Assembly (NCBI GenBank): GCA_945862305.1
Contig: CAMAXF010000001.1
Coordinates: 62,001 to 126,000, forward strand
Reading direction: 5' to 3'
Origin: Bordetella parapertussis
Lineage (GTDB): Bacteria > Pseudomonadota > Gammaproteobacteria > Burkholderiales > Burkholderiaceae_A
Length of the DNA: 64,000 nt
A program made the translations under genes and the position numbers. Positions 1 through 10,199 of the stretch are shown one piece after another. The notes beneath the pieces are model-generated. The model was not told where the DNA came from. It searched no databases and saw only the letters and a list, made by a program, of their open reading frames with translations. Each line of letters starts with the position of its first letter. The stretch's first letter is position 1.

Positions 1-576
1 TTCGTGGTGCTGTCTTATTTCGTGATCGTGGGCAGCAGCAATGCGGTCAACCTGACCGACGGCCTGGATGGCCTGGCCATCATGCCCACTGTGCTGATTG
101 CCGGGGCCCTGGGCGTCTTTGCCTATGTGGCGGGCAACGCTGTCTTCTCGAAGTACCTGCTGCTGCCCCACATTCCAGGTGCAGGTGAACTCACCGTGTT
201 CTGTGCAGCACTGGTGGGTGCCGGCCTGGCCTTTCTGTGGTTCAACGCCTACCCCGCCACGGTCTTCATGGGAGATGTGGGTGCCCTGGCCCTGGGTGGG
301 GCCCTGGGCGCTGTGGCCATTATGGTGCGCCAGGAAATCGTGTTCTTTGTGATGGGTGGTGTCTTCGTGGCCGAGACCCTCTCGGTGATGCTGCAGGTGG
401 CCTATTTCAAGTACACCAAGCGACGATTTGGAGAGGGCCGACGCATCCTGCGGATGGCGCCCCTGCACCACCACTTTGAGGAGTCGGGCTGGAAGGAAAC
501 CCAGGTGGTGGTTCGGTTCTGGATCATCACCATGATGCTGGTGCTGGCAGGGCTTGCCACCCTGAAGATTCGATAG
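1..576 (+). CDS. mraY: MraY, phospho-MurNAc-pentapeptide transferase (C-terminal part; 5' end outside window)
   Basis: MraY moves phospho-MurNAc-pentapeptide from UDP onto undecaprenyl phosphate in the inner membrane, making lipid I. The reading frame is open from the first base, so the gene is cut by the window edge; 191 codons remain of a family usually near 360-390 residues. Family signatures visible: [13 protein letters not shown] near the start, [12 protein letters not shown] mid-way, and the cytoplasmic APLHHHFE histidine motif before the last helix. Hydrophobic stretches between these fit the last membrane helices. It stops two bases before murD and belongs to the division and cell wall (dcw) cluster. 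Identification is firm; only the start is unknown. Confidence 0.97.
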   Translation, partial: FVVLSYFVIVGSSNAVNLTDGLDGLAIMPTVLIAGALGVFAYVAGNAVFSKYLLLPHIPGAGELTVFCAALVGAGLAFLWFNAYPATVFMGDVGALALGGALGAVAIMVRQEIVFFVMGGVFVAETLSVMLQVAYFKYTKRRFGEGRRILRMAPLHHHFEESGWKETQVVVRFWIITMMLVLAGLATLKIR

Positions 577-578
577 CC

Positions 579-2123
579 ATGAACGACATGCAGCCCACCT
601 GGAACTGGGAGGCCGGCCACGATTGGCGGGGCCGTCAGGCCTTGGTGGTCGGCGGCGGAGAGTCTGGCCAGGCCATGGCGCGTTGGCTGGTTCGTCAGGG
701 CATGCGGGTTCGGCTCATCGACAGCCGGGCGCAGCCGGCCGGCCCAGACCCAGATGGTGTGGACTGTCAGTGGGGGCAGTCGATGCCCTTCGGAGACCAG
801 TGGCTCGACGGTGTGGACATGGTGGTGGGCACGCCCGGTCTCTCACCGCATCCGGATCGGCTGGGTTCCGTTGCGGCCTTGCGGGCTGCCGCCCTGTTGC
901 GAGGCATTCCCATCGTGCAGGAGCTCGACCTTTTTGACTGGGCGATCTCTCGGCTGGCCTCGAGCCCCGGCGCCTCGGCGGAAGCGGTTGAGCTCGCCCT
1001 GGCCAGGCCTCCGGTGCTGGCTGTCACTGGCACCAACGGCAAGACCACCACCGTCATGCTGCTGGCCCATCTTCTGGGTGTGGCTGGCATGGATGTACAG
1101 GTGGCTGGCAATGTCAGCCCATCGCTGTTGCAGGCCTTGATGATGCGAGAGGATGCCGGGCAGATGCCCGCGGTCTGGGTGCTGGAACTCTCCAGTTTTC
1201 AGTTGGCATTGGCGAGTCGATTCACGCCCACCGCCTCCGTGCTGCTCAATGTCGACCAAGACCACCTCGACTGGCACCTCGACCTTGAGGACTATCGCGC
1301 GGCCAAGCTGCGCATTTTTGGCCTGCCCTGCGCCGCGCAGACCATCTGGGTCGACCGGGACGACGCAGCGCTGGCCGAGGCCATTGCAGCCCATGTGTCG
1401 CAGGCAACCCCCCAACGATTTGGCTATGGCCTCTCGCCACTGGGTGCCGCGGAGCCTGGCCTGGGTGTGGCCCACGAGGGCCTCGACTGGCTGGTCCATC
1501 GGGCCAGTGCAGCCGAGCCCTTGGTGCGACTGATGCCTGCAGCGGCCTTGCGCATTCCCGGGCCACACAACCTTCGCAATGCGATGGCCAGCTTCGGACT
1601 GGCCCTCACGGTGACCCAGGACCTGGCGGCTTTGCTTCGTGGACTGCGGGAGTACCGCGGGGAGCCCCATCGCCTGGAGACGGTTCTCTCGATTGGCCCT
1701 GTCGACTTTGTGGATGACAGCAAGGGCACGAATGTGGATGCGACCCTGGCCGCCCTCAAGGCATTTAGCGGCGCCCTGGTGGTGATCGTGGGTGGAGATG
1801 GCAAGGGCCAGGATTTCTCGCGCCTGGTCGAGGCCCTGGCTCAGGAAGGCTGTTCGGTGGCCACCATTGGGCGAGACGGCCCCGCCTTGGCCCAGGCGCT
1901 GCGCGCCCGCGGCCAAGCGCCACAGGAGTCGGATGACCTGCCCCAGGCGGTGCGTTGGGCGCATGCCAAGGCGAATGAACTGGCGGAGGCCAAGGGCCAT
2001 GCCACGGTGCTGCTCTCGCCGGCCTGTGCGAGCTTCGACATGTTCAGGAATTACGCCCATCGGGCGGCGGTGTTTGTGGAGGCAGCGCGTGAGATCGCCC
2101 AGCAGGAGGGCCAGCCATGCTGA
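579..2123 (+). CDS. murD: MurD, UDP-MurNAc-L-alanine:D-glutamate ligase
   Basis: Cytoplasmic ATP-dependent ligase that adds D-glutamate to UDP-MurNAc-L-Ala. The 514-residue product has an N-terminal Rossmann-like segment (VVGGGESGQAMAR near residue 23), the Mur ligase ATP loop GTNGKTTT near residue 151, a central domain with LNVDQDHLDWH, and a C-terminal domain with DDSKGTNVDA. It is somewhat longer than the usual 440-500 residues because of loops, but shows no break. The ATG at 579 lies two bases after the mraY stop, and the 3' end overlaps ftsW by 7 bp, so translation is probably coupled along the cluster. Confidence 0.97.
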   Translation: MNDMQPTWNWEAGHDWRGRQALVVGGGESGQAMARWLVRQGMRVRLIDSRAQPAGPDPDGVDCQWGQSMPFGDQWLDGVDMVVGTPGLSPHPDRLGSVAALRAAALLRGIPIVQELDLFDWAISRLASSPGASAEAVELALARPPVLAVTGTNGKTTTVMLLAHLLGVAGMDVQVAGNVSPSLLQALMMREDAGQMPAVWVLELSSFQLALASRFTPTASVLLNVDQDHLDWHLDLEDYRAAKLRIFGLPCAAQTIWVDRDDAALAEAIAAHVSQATPQRFGYGLSPLGAAEPGLGVAHEGLDWLVHRASAAEPLVRLMPAAALRIPGPHNLRNAMASFGLALTVTQDLAALLRGLREYRGEPHRLETVLSIGPVDFVDDSKGTNVDATLAALKAFSGALVVIVGGDGKGQDFSRLVEALAQEGCSVATIGRDGPALAQALRARGQAPQESDDLPQAVRWAHAKANELAEAKGHATVLLSPACASFDMFRNYAHRAAVFVEAAREIAQQEGQPC

Positions 2124-3340
2124 GCCGGTTCGGCGATGTCTTGCGGCCAGCACCGCCCGACTGGCGCCTCATGGGCGTCTTTCTCGGTCTGCTCATGCTT
2201 GGTCTGGTGATGGTCTATTCCGCCAATCTCCCGCTGCCGGGTTCGGAACAGGCCCCGAGCATCTGGCGGCTCATGCGAGGCCATCCGGCCCATCTGCTGG
2301 TCGGCCTCTTCGTCTTCTGGATCCTGCTCTCGATCCCCATCAGCCAGTGGCAACGCTTCTCGGCCTGGGCCTTTGTGCTGGGCATCGCGCTGCTGCTGGT
2401 GGTCGCTGGCATCAAGCTCATTGGTGGGGCCGCCTTCATCAAGGATGGCGCAGTGCGTGCCATTCCCTTGGGTGTGATCACACTACAGCCTGCAGAACTG
2501 ATGAAGCTCTTTGCATTGGTCTTCGCAGCCGCCTATGCCGTGCGCCGGCAAGAGCGCATGCAGTCTGACCTGCTGCGTGGCCTGGCCCCGATTGGTGGCC
2601 TGATGCTCCTGGTGATTCTCCTGCTGCTCCATCAGCCCGACCTGGGCTCGACCATTGTCATCACCTGCACCGTGGCCACGGTGCTGTTCTTGGGTGGCAT
2701 GAGCCTTCGGGTCATCGTGCCCTTGGTCATTCTCATGGTCGGCTTTTTCGCCTTCATGGTCTATGTCACCCCATGGCGGCTGGACCGGCTGTTGTCGTAC
2801 CTGAGCCCCTGTGCCCCAGACCATGTGCAGACCACGGGCTATCAGCTCTGTGGTGCCCTGATTGCATTCGGCCACGGCGGGCTCTTTGGCTCTGGACTGG
2901 GCACGGGCATTGCCAAACTGGGCCACCTGCCCCTGCCGCACACCGACTTCATCTTTGCGGTGATTGGTGAAGAACTCGGCTTTGTCGGGGTGCTCGCCGT
3001 CATGCTGACCTTTGCCTACTTGATCCGGCGGGCTATGGAAATTGGTCGTGTCTCGATGTCCCAGGAACGTCTCTTTGCTGGCCTGGTGGCCCAGGGCATT
3101 GCGGTCTGGATCGGCCTGCAGACCTTCATTCATGCTGGCGTGAATACAGGGCTGCTGCCCACCAAAGGACTCACGCTGCCCTTCATCAGTCATGGCGGCA
3201 GTTCCATGCTCGCCGTTTGCATGGCCATGGGCCTGCTGGTGCGGATCGACATGGAGAACCGTGCGCGAATTCGCGGCACCCCCATTCAGGAGTCTGCCGG
3301 CATGGTGCGGCCGCGGCATCGCATGGGAGCCTTCAGTTGA
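2117..3340 (+). CDS. ftsW: FtsW, SEDS-family peptidoglycan glycosyltransferase of the divisome
   Basis: Polytopic inner membrane protein of 407 residues. FtsW polymerises lipid II at the septum together with its class B penicillin-binding partner. The sequence shows many hydrophobic segments typical of the SEDS family and the conserved C-terminal block TKGLTLPFISHGGSS. It also has HTDFIFAVIGEELG, the FtsW/RodA motif before the later helices. The position between murD and murG supports FtsW rather than RodA. The start ATG overlaps the end of murD by 7 bp and the stop overlaps the murG start. No anomaly seen. Confidence 0.96.
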   Translation: MLSRFGDVLRPAPPDWRLMGVFLGLLMLGLVMVYSANLPLPGSEQAPSIWRLMRGHPAHLLVGLFVFWILLSIPISQWQRFSAWAFVLGIALLLVVAGIKLIGGAAFIKDGAVRAIPLGVITLQPAELMKLFALVFAAAYAVRRQERMQSDLLRGLAPIGGLMLLVILLLLHQPDLGSTIVITCTVATVLFLGGMSLRVIVPLVILMVGFFAFMVYVTPWRLDRLLSYLSPCAPDHVQTTGYQLCGALIAFGHGGLFGSGLGTGIAKLGHLPLPHTDFIFAVIGEELGFVGVLAVMLTFAYLIRRAMEIGRVSMSQERLFAGLVAQGIAVWIGLQTFIHAGVNTGLLPTKGLTLPFISHGGSSMLAVCMAMGLLVRIDMENRARIRGTPIQESAGMVRPRHRMGAFS

Positions 3341-4425
3341 GCGCCCAGGTGATCATCGCGGCCGGCGGCACGGGTGGTCATGTCTTCCCGGCCTTGGCCG
3401 TGGCCAAGGGGCTCATGGCCCGAGGCCATGGCCCGAGTTGGGTGGGGTCCAATCGTGGCCTGGAGGCCCGGGTGGTGCCACAGGCCGGCATGCCCCTGCT
3501 CCAACTCGACTTCCAGGGCCTTCGGGGGCGTGGCCTTTGGGCCTTGCTGCAGATGCCCTTTGGCCTGCTGCGGGCCACGTTGCGCTGCTGGGCTTGGATG
3601 CGCAAGGCCTCCCCCCGACTGGTCATTGTCTTTGGCGGCTATGTGAGCTTTCCGGTGGCCGTGGTCGCGCGGCTCATGGGTCGGCCCGTGATGGTGCACG
3701 AGCAGAACGCAGTCATGGGCACCGCAAACCGATGGATCGCCCGGTGGGCCCAGGCGGTGGTGGTGAGCTTTGAGAAGACACGGTTCGCACCCGGCAACAG
3801 CCAATGGATTGGAAACCCGGTGAGGCAAGAGCTGCTCGCGCTGGGTGCGGCCCGAAGCAGGATGGCCGAGCGCACGGGGCCGTTGCGGCTCCTGGTGCTC
3901 GGGGGCAGCCTGGGTGCCCGGCCACTCAATGAGGGCCTGCCCGTCGCACTGGCCACCTTGGCCAAGGAGGGCATTGCATTCGAGGTTCGTCACCAGTCTG
4001 GGCTGGCCGGCCAGCCAGACTGCCAGGCCCGTTATGCCCAGGCTGGCCTGGTGGCCGAGGTGCTGCCGTTCATCGATGACATGTCTGCGGTCTATGCCTG
4101 GGCAGACCTCGCCGTTTGCCGCGCGGGCGCCTCCACCGTGGCGGAGATGACGGCCGTGGGCCTGCCCGCGGTCTATGTGCCACTGCCCCACGCGATTGAT
4201 GACCACCAGACTGCCAACGCCGCTGCCGTGGTGGCTGCAGGCGGTGCATGGCTGGTTCCACAGGGCCAGGACTTCGAGGCTCGCCTCTCTGAGCGGCTTC
4301 GTGGTCTCAACCGGACAGTGCTTTTGCAGGCCACCCAAGCCCTGGAGGGTCAACAGCCCAAGGCCGTGGAGGCGCGGATGCTCGACCTCTGCGAGGCCCT
4401 GATGCAGGCGGAGGGACGGCCATGA
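3337..4425 (+). CDS. murG: MurG, lipid II-forming N-acetylglucosaminyltransferase
   Basis: Peripheral inner-membrane GT-B transferase that adds GlcNAc to lipid I to give lipid II. Visible signatures are the N-terminal glycine-rich loop [28 protein letters not shown], and the C-terminal UDP-GlcNAc site [24 protein letters not shown]. An open frame extends upstream to 3217, but that stretch lies inside ftsW and has no homology to MurG. I place the start at the TTG at 3337, which forms a TTGA overlap with the ftsW stop and gives 362 residues, the normal family length. TTG is a rarer start, so this choice is an inference. Confidence 0.95.
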   Translation: MSAQVIIAAGGTGGHVFPALAVAKGLMARGHGPSWVGSNRGLEARVVPQAGMPLLQLDFQGLRGRGLWALLQMPFGLLRATLRCWAWMRKASPRLVIVFGGYVSFPVAVVARLMGRPVMVHEQNAVMGTANRWIARWAQAVVVSFEKTRFAPGNSQWIGNPVRQELLALGAARSRMAERTGPLRLLVLGGSLGARPLNEGLPVALATLAKEGIAFEVRHQSGLAGQPDCQARYAQAGLVAEVLPFIDDMSAVYAWADLAVCRAGASTVAEMTAVGLPAVYVPLPHAIDDHQTANAAAVVAAGGAWLVPQGQDFEARLSERLRGLNRTVLLQATQALEGQQPKAVEARMLDLCEALMQAEGRP

Positions 4426-5813
4426 AGCACAAGATTCGTTGCCTTCATTTTGTGGGCATTGGGGGCTCGGGCATGTCGGGCATTGCGGAGGTTCTGATCA
4501 ACCAGGGCTACCGTGTGCAGGGCACAGACCTTCATCCCAATGCGGCCACCGAGCGACTGGCCTCACTGGGCGCCACCATCCATCTGGGCCATGCAGCCGA
4601 GAAGATCGAGGGTGCCGATGTGGTGGTCATCTCAACAGCCGTGAAGTCTGACAATCCTGAGTTGCAGGCGGCCCGGGCCAAGAAGATACCGGTGGTGCCG
4701 CGGGCCCTCATGCTCAGTGAACTCATGCGCATGAAGCAGGGCATTGCCATTGCAGGAACCCATGGCAAGACCACCACAACAAGCCTGGTGGCCTCCTTGC
4801 TCGCCGAGGGTGGCCTGGATCCAACCTTCGTCATTGGCGGCCGGCTCAACAGTGCAGGCGCCAATGCAAGGCTTGGACTCGGAGATGCCTTTGTGGCCGA
4901 GGCCGATGAGTCTGATGGGTCCTTTCTGAACCTCATGCCCATGATGGCGGTGATCACCAACATCGATGCCGACCACATGGAGACTTACGACCATGACATG
5001 GCCAAGCTCAAGCAGGCCTTCATCGCCTTCACCCAGCGCCTGCCCTTCTACGGAGAGGCGATTGTGTGTGTCGATGATGCAAACGTGCGCGAGATCATTC
5101 CTTTTGTGTCGCGGCCGGTTCTCACCTATGGCCTGTCTGCCGATGCAGACGTTCGCGCAGCCAATATTCAGGCGGGCGACTTCAGCATGGCCTTCGACCT
5201 GCTCCGCGAGGGCCATGCGCCTCTGGCGGTGCGGCTCAACCTGCCAGGCCAGCACAATGTTCTGAATGCACTGGCGGCCTGCGCCGTGGCCACCGAACTG
5301 GGTGTCACCGATGCGGCCATTGCTGCAGGACTCTCTCAGTTCAAGGGCGTTGGCCGTCGGTTGCAACGCTGGGGCCGCACACAGATTGGTCCGGCCCAGG
5401 TGGAACTCATCGATGACTACGGCCATCACCCAGTCGAGGTTCGGGCCACGCTCGAGGCCGTGCGCGGTGCATTCCCAGGGCGTCGACTGGTGCTGGTGTT
5501 TCAGCCGCATCGATACAGCCGGACCCGCGACCTCTTCGAAGACTTTGTGAAGGTGCTGTCCACGGTCGATGTGCTGGTGCTCTCGGAGGTTTACGCCGCG
5601 GGCGAGGCCCCGTTGGCCATGGCCGATGGCCGAAGCCTGGCGCGCACCATTCGCCAGCTTGGCCGTGTCGACCCCATCTTTGCGGAGACCGTGGAGGACA
5701 TCCCGGGCCTGCTGGAGGGGGTGGTTCGAGACGATGATGTCGTCGTGACCATGGGGGCGGGCACCATTGGTGGCCTGGCCGGTCGGCTGCAGGCGCAGGG
5801 AGGGCGGCACTGA
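4422..5813 (+). CDS. murC: MurC, UDP-N-acetylmuramate:L-alanine ligase
   Basis: First amino-acid-adding ligase of the peptidoglycan stem peptide; ATP-dependent and cytoplasmic. The 463-residue protein starts with [17 protein letters not shown], the MurC/Mpl nucleotide-binding signature. It carries the ATP loop [13 protein letters not shown] near residue 111, [10 protein letters not shown], and the C-terminal [10 protein letters not shown] and [12 protein letters not shown] motifs. The last motif separates MurC from the recycling paralogue Mpl, which is also present at 41851. The ATG overlaps the murG stop (ATGA) and the stop overlaps ddl (TGATG). Confidence 0.97.
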   Translation: MKHKIRCLHFVGIGGSGMSGIAEVLINQGYRVQGTDLHPNAATERLASLGATIHLGHAAEKIEGADVVVISTAVKSDNPELQAARAKKIPVVPRALMLSELMRMKQGIAIAGTHGKTTTTSLVASLLAEGGLDPTFVIGGRLNSAGANARLGLGDAFVAEADESDGSFLNLMPMMAVITNIDADHMETYDHDMAKLKQAFIAFTQRLPFYGEAIVCVDDANVREIIPFVSRPVLTYGLSADADVRAANIQAGDFSMAFDLLREGHAPLAVRLNLPGQHNVLNALAACAVATELGVTDAAIAAGLSQFKGVGRRLQRWGRTQIGPAQVELIDDYGHHPVEVRATLEAVRGAFPGRRLVLVFQPHRYSRTRDLFEDFVKVLSTVDVLVLSEVYAAGEAPLAMADGRSLARTIRQLGRVDPIFAETVEDIPGLLEGVVRDDDVVVTMGAGTIGGLAGRLQAQGGRH

Positions 5814-6772
5814 TGGTGCACATACCCTACCGGAGGGTGGCCGTCCTGCTGGGAGGGCGCTCTGCTGAGCGCGAGATCTCCTTGCGCACGGGCGCTGGCG
5901 TGCTGGCCGCACTGGCACGTCGTGGTGTGGCCACCGTGGCCTTTGATCCCGCGGAACGTCCGCTGGAGGAGCTGCGCACCGAAGGCGTGGATGCGGTCTT
6001 CATTGCCCTGCATGGGCGATTCGGCGAGGACGGCACCGTGCAGGGTGTGCTCGAGTGGATGGGCCTGCCGTACACGGGCTCCGGCGTCATGGCCTCGGCC
6101 GTGGCCATGGACAAGTCGTTGACCAAGCGAATCTGGTCCTCGATGGGCATTCCCACACCGGCCCACCAGCTGGTGACCTCCAGCACCGATCCCTCGATGC
6201 TGGGGCCAGGGCTCTCACTGCCCCTGGCCATCAAGCCTGCGCGCGAAGGCTCCTCGATTGGCTTTACCAAACTGACCGACTGGTCTGGGTTTCGGCAGGC
6301 CGTGGCCCTGGCTGCAGAGCACGACACGGCTGTCATGGCCGAGGCCTTTGTCTCTGGGCGAGAGTTCACCATTGCCCTGCTTGGTGGGGGGGCGGCCGGA
6401 CCGGTTCAGGCCCTGCCGGTCATCGAGATTCAGGCTCCCGATGGCCGATACGACTACCAGAACAAATACTTCGGCGATGCCACCCGTTATCTGTGTCCGG
6501 CACCCTTGCCGCCCGAGCAGGCTGAGCATTTCCAAGCCTTGGCCAAGTCTGCCTTCGAGGCCATTGGCTGCGAGGGCTGGGCGCGGGTAGACCTGCTTTG
6601 GGATGGTGTTTCGACAACGCCGATGCTGCTGGAGATCAACACCATTCCCGGCCTGACCGACCATTCCCTGGTTCCGATGGCGGCCCAGGCCGTTGGCATG
6701 GACTACGACGAACTGGTCATGACCATCCTTGCCTCTGCACGCACCAAGCTGGAGGGCGCTTCGCGTGGATAG
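5813..6772 (+). CDS. ddl: D-alanine:D-alanine ligase
   Basis: ATP-grasp enzyme making D-Ala-D-Ala for the pentapeptide. The 319-residue protein shows VLLGGRSAEREISL at the N terminus, ALHGRFGEDG, the central KPAREGSSIGFTK, and the C-terminal metal and ATP site LLEINTIPGLTDHSLVPMAA. The length fits the compact DdlB type found inside dcw clusters. Its ATG overlaps the murC stop by one base and its 3' end overlaps the chosen ftsQ start by 8 bp. Confidence 0.96.
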   Translation: MVHIPYRRVAVLLGGRSAEREISLRTGAGVLAALARRGVATVAFDPAERPLEELRTEGVDAVFIALHGRFGEDGTVQGVLEWMGLPYTGSGVMASAVAMDKSLTKRIWSSMGIPTPAHQLVTSSTDPSMLGPGLSLPLAIKPAREGSSIGFTKLTDWSGFRQAVALAAEHDTAVMAEAFVSGREFTIALLGGGAAGPVQALPVIEIQAPDGRYDYQNKYFGDATRYLCPAPLPPEQAEHFQALAKSAFEAIGCEGWARVDLLWDGVSTTPMLLEINTIPGLTDHSLVPMAAQAVGMDYDELVMTILASARTKLEGASRG

Positions 6773-7649
6773 CCTTCGCAGCCTCTGGCATTCCCCCCTG
6801 GCCTTGCAGCGCCTGAGCAGCGCCCTGGTCTGGGCTGCGGGGTTGTCGCTCGTGCTCGGCCTCGGGCATTGGCTGGCGAGTCGACCAGCCTTTGCCCTGC
6901 GCATGGTGGAGGTGCAGGCCGTGGGCGCGCCCATGCGGCATGTTCAAGAGGCAGACATTCGCCTGGCCTTTGCCAATGGGCTGTCTGGCACCACCCTCAC
7001 GGCCCCGCTCCACGAGATTCAGTCGCGGCTTGCAGCCCACCCCTGGGTCCGTCAGGTCAGCATTCGCCGCATCTGGCCCAACCGATTGTTGGTTCGGGTG
7101 GAGGAGCATCAGCCCCTGGCCAGCTGGGGGGATGGGCGCTTCTTTAACCAGCAGGGTGAGCTCTTCCTGGGTGAGGAATCGGCGGCACACGAGGATGCGC
7201 GACGGGTCTACGGCTGTCTGCTGCCCGCACTCTCGGGGCCGGTCGGAACCGAGTCGCGGGTGCTCGGTCGAGCCCTCGACATTCAGAGCCTCATGGAGGC
7301 GTCCAAGGCCGGGCCAGCAGACCTCACCGGGGTCATGCTCACCCCACATTTCGCCTGGCGTCTGACCTTGTCGTCCGGCATGTCAGCGGAGCTTGGCCGA
7401 GACAGCCTGGGTGCCGACTGGCGCCTGCGGCTCGGGCACTTTTTGGAGAGTCGGGATTGGCTCCAGGAGCGTCTTGAGCGCGAGGCCGGTGAGCGGCCCA
7501 CAGCCGTCGACCTTCGATATGCCAATGGATACGCCTATCGCGCTGTGTCCATGGGGCAGGCGGCGCCCACCGCGCAACAGGTCAGCCCCCCCGCATCGGC
7601 TGTGAGCTGCCTGCGCCACTTTCAACAGGAATTTCCTCATGACACGTGA
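6765..7649 (+). CDS. ftsQ: FtsQ, divisome bitopic membrane protein
   Basis: FtsQ links early and late divisome proteins (with FtsB/FtsL) across the inner membrane. The 294-residue product has a short cytoplasmic tail, one transmembrane helix (about residues 17-38), then a POTRA-like domain with HPWVRQVSIRRIWPNRLLVRVEEHQP split over two strands, and the beta domain ending in VDLRYANGYA. An upstream TTG at 6729 is open, but I prefer GTG at 6765 because it gives a normal tail and overlaps the ddl stop. The 3' end overlaps ftsA by 11 bp. Confidence 0.93.
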   Translation: MDSLRSLWHSPLALQRLSSALVWAAGLSLVLGLGHWLASRPAFALRMVEVQAVGAPMRHVQEADIRLAFANGLSGTTLTAPLHEIQSRLAAHPWVRQVSIRRIWPNRLLVRVEEHQPLASWGDGRFFNQQGELFLGEESAAHEDARRVYGCLLPALSGPVGTESRVLGRALDIQSLMEASKAGPADLTGVMLTPHFAWRLTLSSGMSAELGRDSLGADWRLRLGHFLESRDWLQERLEREAGERPTAVDLRYANGYAYRAVSMGQAAPTAQQVSPPASAVSCLRHFQQEFPHDT

Positions 7650-8868
7650 CTCCAAGAACCTTTTTGTCGGTCTCGACATCGGGACCTCCAAAATTGTGGC
7701 CATCGTGGGCCAACTCGATGGAGATCGGCTCGATGTCATTGGCCTGGGCCAGGCGGAGAGTGACGGCCTCAAGAAAGGGGTGGTCGTCAACATCGACTCC
7801 ACCGTGGCCTCGATTCAAAAGGCCCTGGAAGAGGCCGAGCTGATGGCCGACTGCAAGATCGCATCGGTCTGGACGGGCATTGCAGGCAGTCATATCCGCA
7901 GCTTCAACTCGTCGGGCATGGTGGCCATCAAGGAGAAGGAGGTCAGCCAGGCCGACATGGATCGGGTCATTGAGACCGCCACGGCCGTGAGCATTCCGGC
8001 CGACCAGCAGGTGCTGCATGTGCTGCCGCAGGAGTTCATCATCGATGGCCAGGAGGATGTCCGTCAGCCCCTGGGCATGAGCGGTGTTCGCCTGGAGGTT
8101 CGCGTGCACATTGTCACGGGCGCCGTGAGTGCCGCCCAGAACATTGTGAAGTGCATTCGACGCTGTGGCCTCGAGGTGCAGGAACTCATGCTGCAGCCCT
8201 TGGCCTCCTCCCTGGCCGTCCTGACCGACGATGAACGCGAACTCGGTGTGGCCCTGGTCGACATTGGTGGGGGCACCACCGACATCGCGATCTTTGCGGG
8301 CGGCGCCATTCGGCATACCGCCGTCATCCCAATCGCTGGCGACCAGATCACCAACGACATTGCCATGGCCCTTCGCACGCCCACCAAGGACGCCGAGGAG
8401 ATCAAGTGCCGCCACGGCGTGGCCAAGCAGACCCTGGTCGACCCGACCGCTGGATTTGAGGTGCCTGGTCTTGGTGACCGTGGCCCACGGATGTTGTCGC
8501 AGCAGTCGCTTGCCGCGGTCATTGAGCCGCGTGTGGAGGAGCTCTTCTCGTTAGTCTCTCAGGTGATCCGCGAGAGCGGCTTTGAGGAACTGCTCTCTGG
8601 CGGTGTCGTGCTCACGGGGGGCAGTGCGCAACTGCCTGGCATGGTGGAGCTCGGCGAGGACGTTTTCTTGAAACAAGTCCGTGTGGCCAAGCCGAGTTAT
8701 CGGGGCAGCCTCGCGGACGTGGTGGGCAGTCCCCGTTATGCCACGGCGATGGGGCTGCTTGAGCAGGCGCGGGTGCAGTGGCTCCGCGGCACACAGGTGG
8801 ACAGGCAGACCGGATCCTTCCGGGGCACCTTGGCGCGGATGAAGTCTTGGTTTGTGGGCAACTTTTAG
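7639..8868 (+). CDS. ftsA: FtsA, actin-like membrane anchor of FtsZ
   Basis: Actin-fold ATPase that ties FtsZ filaments to the inner membrane and recruits later division proteins. The 409-residue protein has the phosphate 1 motif VGLDIGTSKIVAIVG near residue 10, the phosphate 2 block VDIGGGTTDIAIF near residue 210, and VLTGGSAQLPGM near residue 325. It ends in RMKSWFVGNF, an amphipathic C-terminal helix consistent with the membrane-targeting sequence. It overlaps ftsQ and lies 24 bp before ftsZ. Confidence 0.97.
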   Translation: MTRDSKNLFVGLDIGTSKIVAIVGQLDGDRLDVIGLGQAESDGLKKGVVVNIDSTVASIQKALEEAELMADCKIASVWTGIAGSHIRSFNSSGMVAIKEKEVSQADMDRVIETATAVSIPADQQVLHVLPQEFIIDGQEDVRQPLGMSGVRLEVRVHIVTGAVSAAQNIVKCIRRCGLEVQELMLQPLASSLAVLTDDERELGVALVDIGGGTTDIAIFAGGAIRHTAVIPIAGDQITNDIAMALRTPTKDAEEIKCRHGVAKQTLVDPTAGFEVPGLGDRGPRMLSQQSLAAVIEPRVEELFSLVSQVIRESGFEELLSGGVVLTGGSAQLPGMVELGEDVFLKQVRVAKPSYRGSLADVVGSPRYATAMGLLEQARVQWLRGTQVDRQTGSFRGTLARMKSWFVGNF

Positions 8869-8892
8869 GTCCTCTTTCGAAGGAGAAATGCA

Positions 8893-10104
8893 ATGAGCTT
8901 TCAAATGTTAGAAACAGAAACCCTGGGCACCGTGATCAAGGTGATTGGGGTGGGCGGTGCGGGCGGCAACGCGGTGCACCACATGATTCGCCGAAAGGTC
9001 TCAGGCGTGGAGTTTGTCTGTGCCAACACAGACGCCCAGGCGCTGGCCAAGGCCGAGGGGCATCTCTCCCTGCAGCTCGGTGCCTCAGGACTCGGTGCGG
9101 GTGCCAAGCCGGAGGCGGGAAAGGCGGCCGCAGAGTCGGAGCGTGAGCGGATTGCCGAGGCCCTTCGTGGCGCCCACATGGTTTTTATTACCGCCGGCAT
9201 GGGCGGTGGCACCGGCACGGGCGCAGCACCCGTGGTGGCCGAGGTTGCCAAGGAGTTGGGTGCCCTGACCGTGGCCGTGGTGACCAAGCCCTTCTCCTTT
9301 GAGGGTGGCCGCAGAATGAAGGCCGCAGAGCAGGGCCTGGCCGAACTCGAGGGCAAGGTCGACTCGCTCATCGTGATCCTCAACGAGAAGTTGGAAGAAG
9401 TGCTGGGTGACGAGGTGACCCAGAAGGAGGCCTTCGGGGCCGCCGACGACGTTCTGCACAACGCGGTGGCGGGCATCGCAGAGATCATCAATGTGGAAGG
9501 CCTGGTCAACGTCGACTTCGAGGATGTGAAGACGGTGATGGGTGAGCAGGGCAAGGCCATGATGGGCACGGCCACGGCCTCGGGCCCAGACCGGGCTCGC
9601 ATCGCGGCAGAGCAGGCTGTGCGAAGCCCCTTGCTCGAAGGTGTCGACCTTTCGGGTGCTCGCGGCATTCTCGTGAACATCACGGCAAGCAGCACCCTCA
9701 AACTCAAGGAGACCAAGGTGGCCATGGAGGCCATTCGGACCTTTGCCGCCGAGGATGCCACCATCATTTTTGGCACGGTCTACGACGAGGCCTTGGGCGA
9801 TGACATGCGGGTCACGGTGGTGGCCACGGGCCTGGGTGCGTCCAAACGCCGACCCAGCCTGGTCCGCAGCACCGCGGCCGCACCCATGGCACGAACTGGC
9901 ACCGACGATGCAGTGGGCGCGCCCGTGAACTTTGGTTCGGAGGTGGAGCCCACGCCCGCGGCCGGCAACTACCAGGACTACGACCGTCCGGCCATTTGGC
10001 GCCAGCCCGCCAAGAGCGAGGCGGCCGCACGTGTCATTGCCCTGGAGGAGGGCGGCATGGACCGATTCGACATCCCTGCCTTCCTTCGCAAGCAGGCGGA
10101 CTGA
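8893..10104 (+). CDS. ftsZ: FtsZ, tubulin-like division GTPase
   Basis: Polymerising GTPase that forms the division ring. The protein has 403 residues. The tubulin signature GGGTGTG is at residues 104-110, preceded by IGVGGAGGNAVHHMI at the nucleotide site; NVDFEDVKTVM is the T7 loop region. The conserved C-terminal peptide (DIPAFLRKQ) that binds FtsA and ZipA-type partners is intact. AAGGAGAA sits about 6 bp upstream of the ATG at 8893, and a second out-of-frame ATG at 8888 is ignored. A strong hairpin follows the gene. Confidence 0.98.
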   Translation: MSFQMLETETLGTVIKVIGVGGAGGNAVHHMIRRKVSGVEFVCANTDAQALAKAEGHLSLQLGASGLGAGAKPEAGKAAAESERERIAEALRGAHMVFITAGMGGGTGTGAAPVVAEVAKELGALTVAVVTKPFSFEGGRRMKAAEQGLAELEGKVDSLIVILNEKLEEVLGDEVTQKEAFGAADDVLHNAVAGIAEIINVEGLVNVDFEDVKTVMGEQGKAMMGTATASGPDRARIAAEQAVRSPLLEGVDLSGARGILVNITASSTLKLKETKVAMEAIRTFAAEDATIIFGTVYDEALGDDMRVTVVATGLGASKRRPSLVRSTAAAPMARTGTDDAVGAPVNFGSEVEPTPAAGNYQDYDRPAIWRQPAKSEAAARVIALEEGGMDRFDIPAFLRKQAD

Positions 10105-10135
10105 CCCGAACCTGCACTAGACTGTCTCCTTCGGA

Positions 10136-10167
10136 ACCCGGATCTGACCTGCCTGTCGGATTCGGGT
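10136..10167 (+). terminator. Hairpin after ftsZ, probable end of the dcw transcript
   Basis: Inverted repeat of 13 paired positions (10136-10148 with 10155-10167, two of them G-U) and a 6-base loop. The following bases (GTTGTTCATCC) are only moderately T-rich, so termination may be partial. It lies in the 95-bp gap between ftsZ and the peroxiredoxin gene. Confidence 0.5.
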
Positions 10168-10199
10168 GTTGTTCATCCTTGTCCCCAACGGAGTTTCAG

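Noticed and set aside
843-2153. A 436-codon minus-strand open frame across murD
   Set aside because: Antisense to an unambiguous MurD; composition is rich in Arg, His and Gly as expected of a shadow frame.
3217-3336. Upstream extension of the murG reading frame
   Set aside because: It lies inside ftsW and has no MurG-like sequence; TTG at 3337 gives the normal length.
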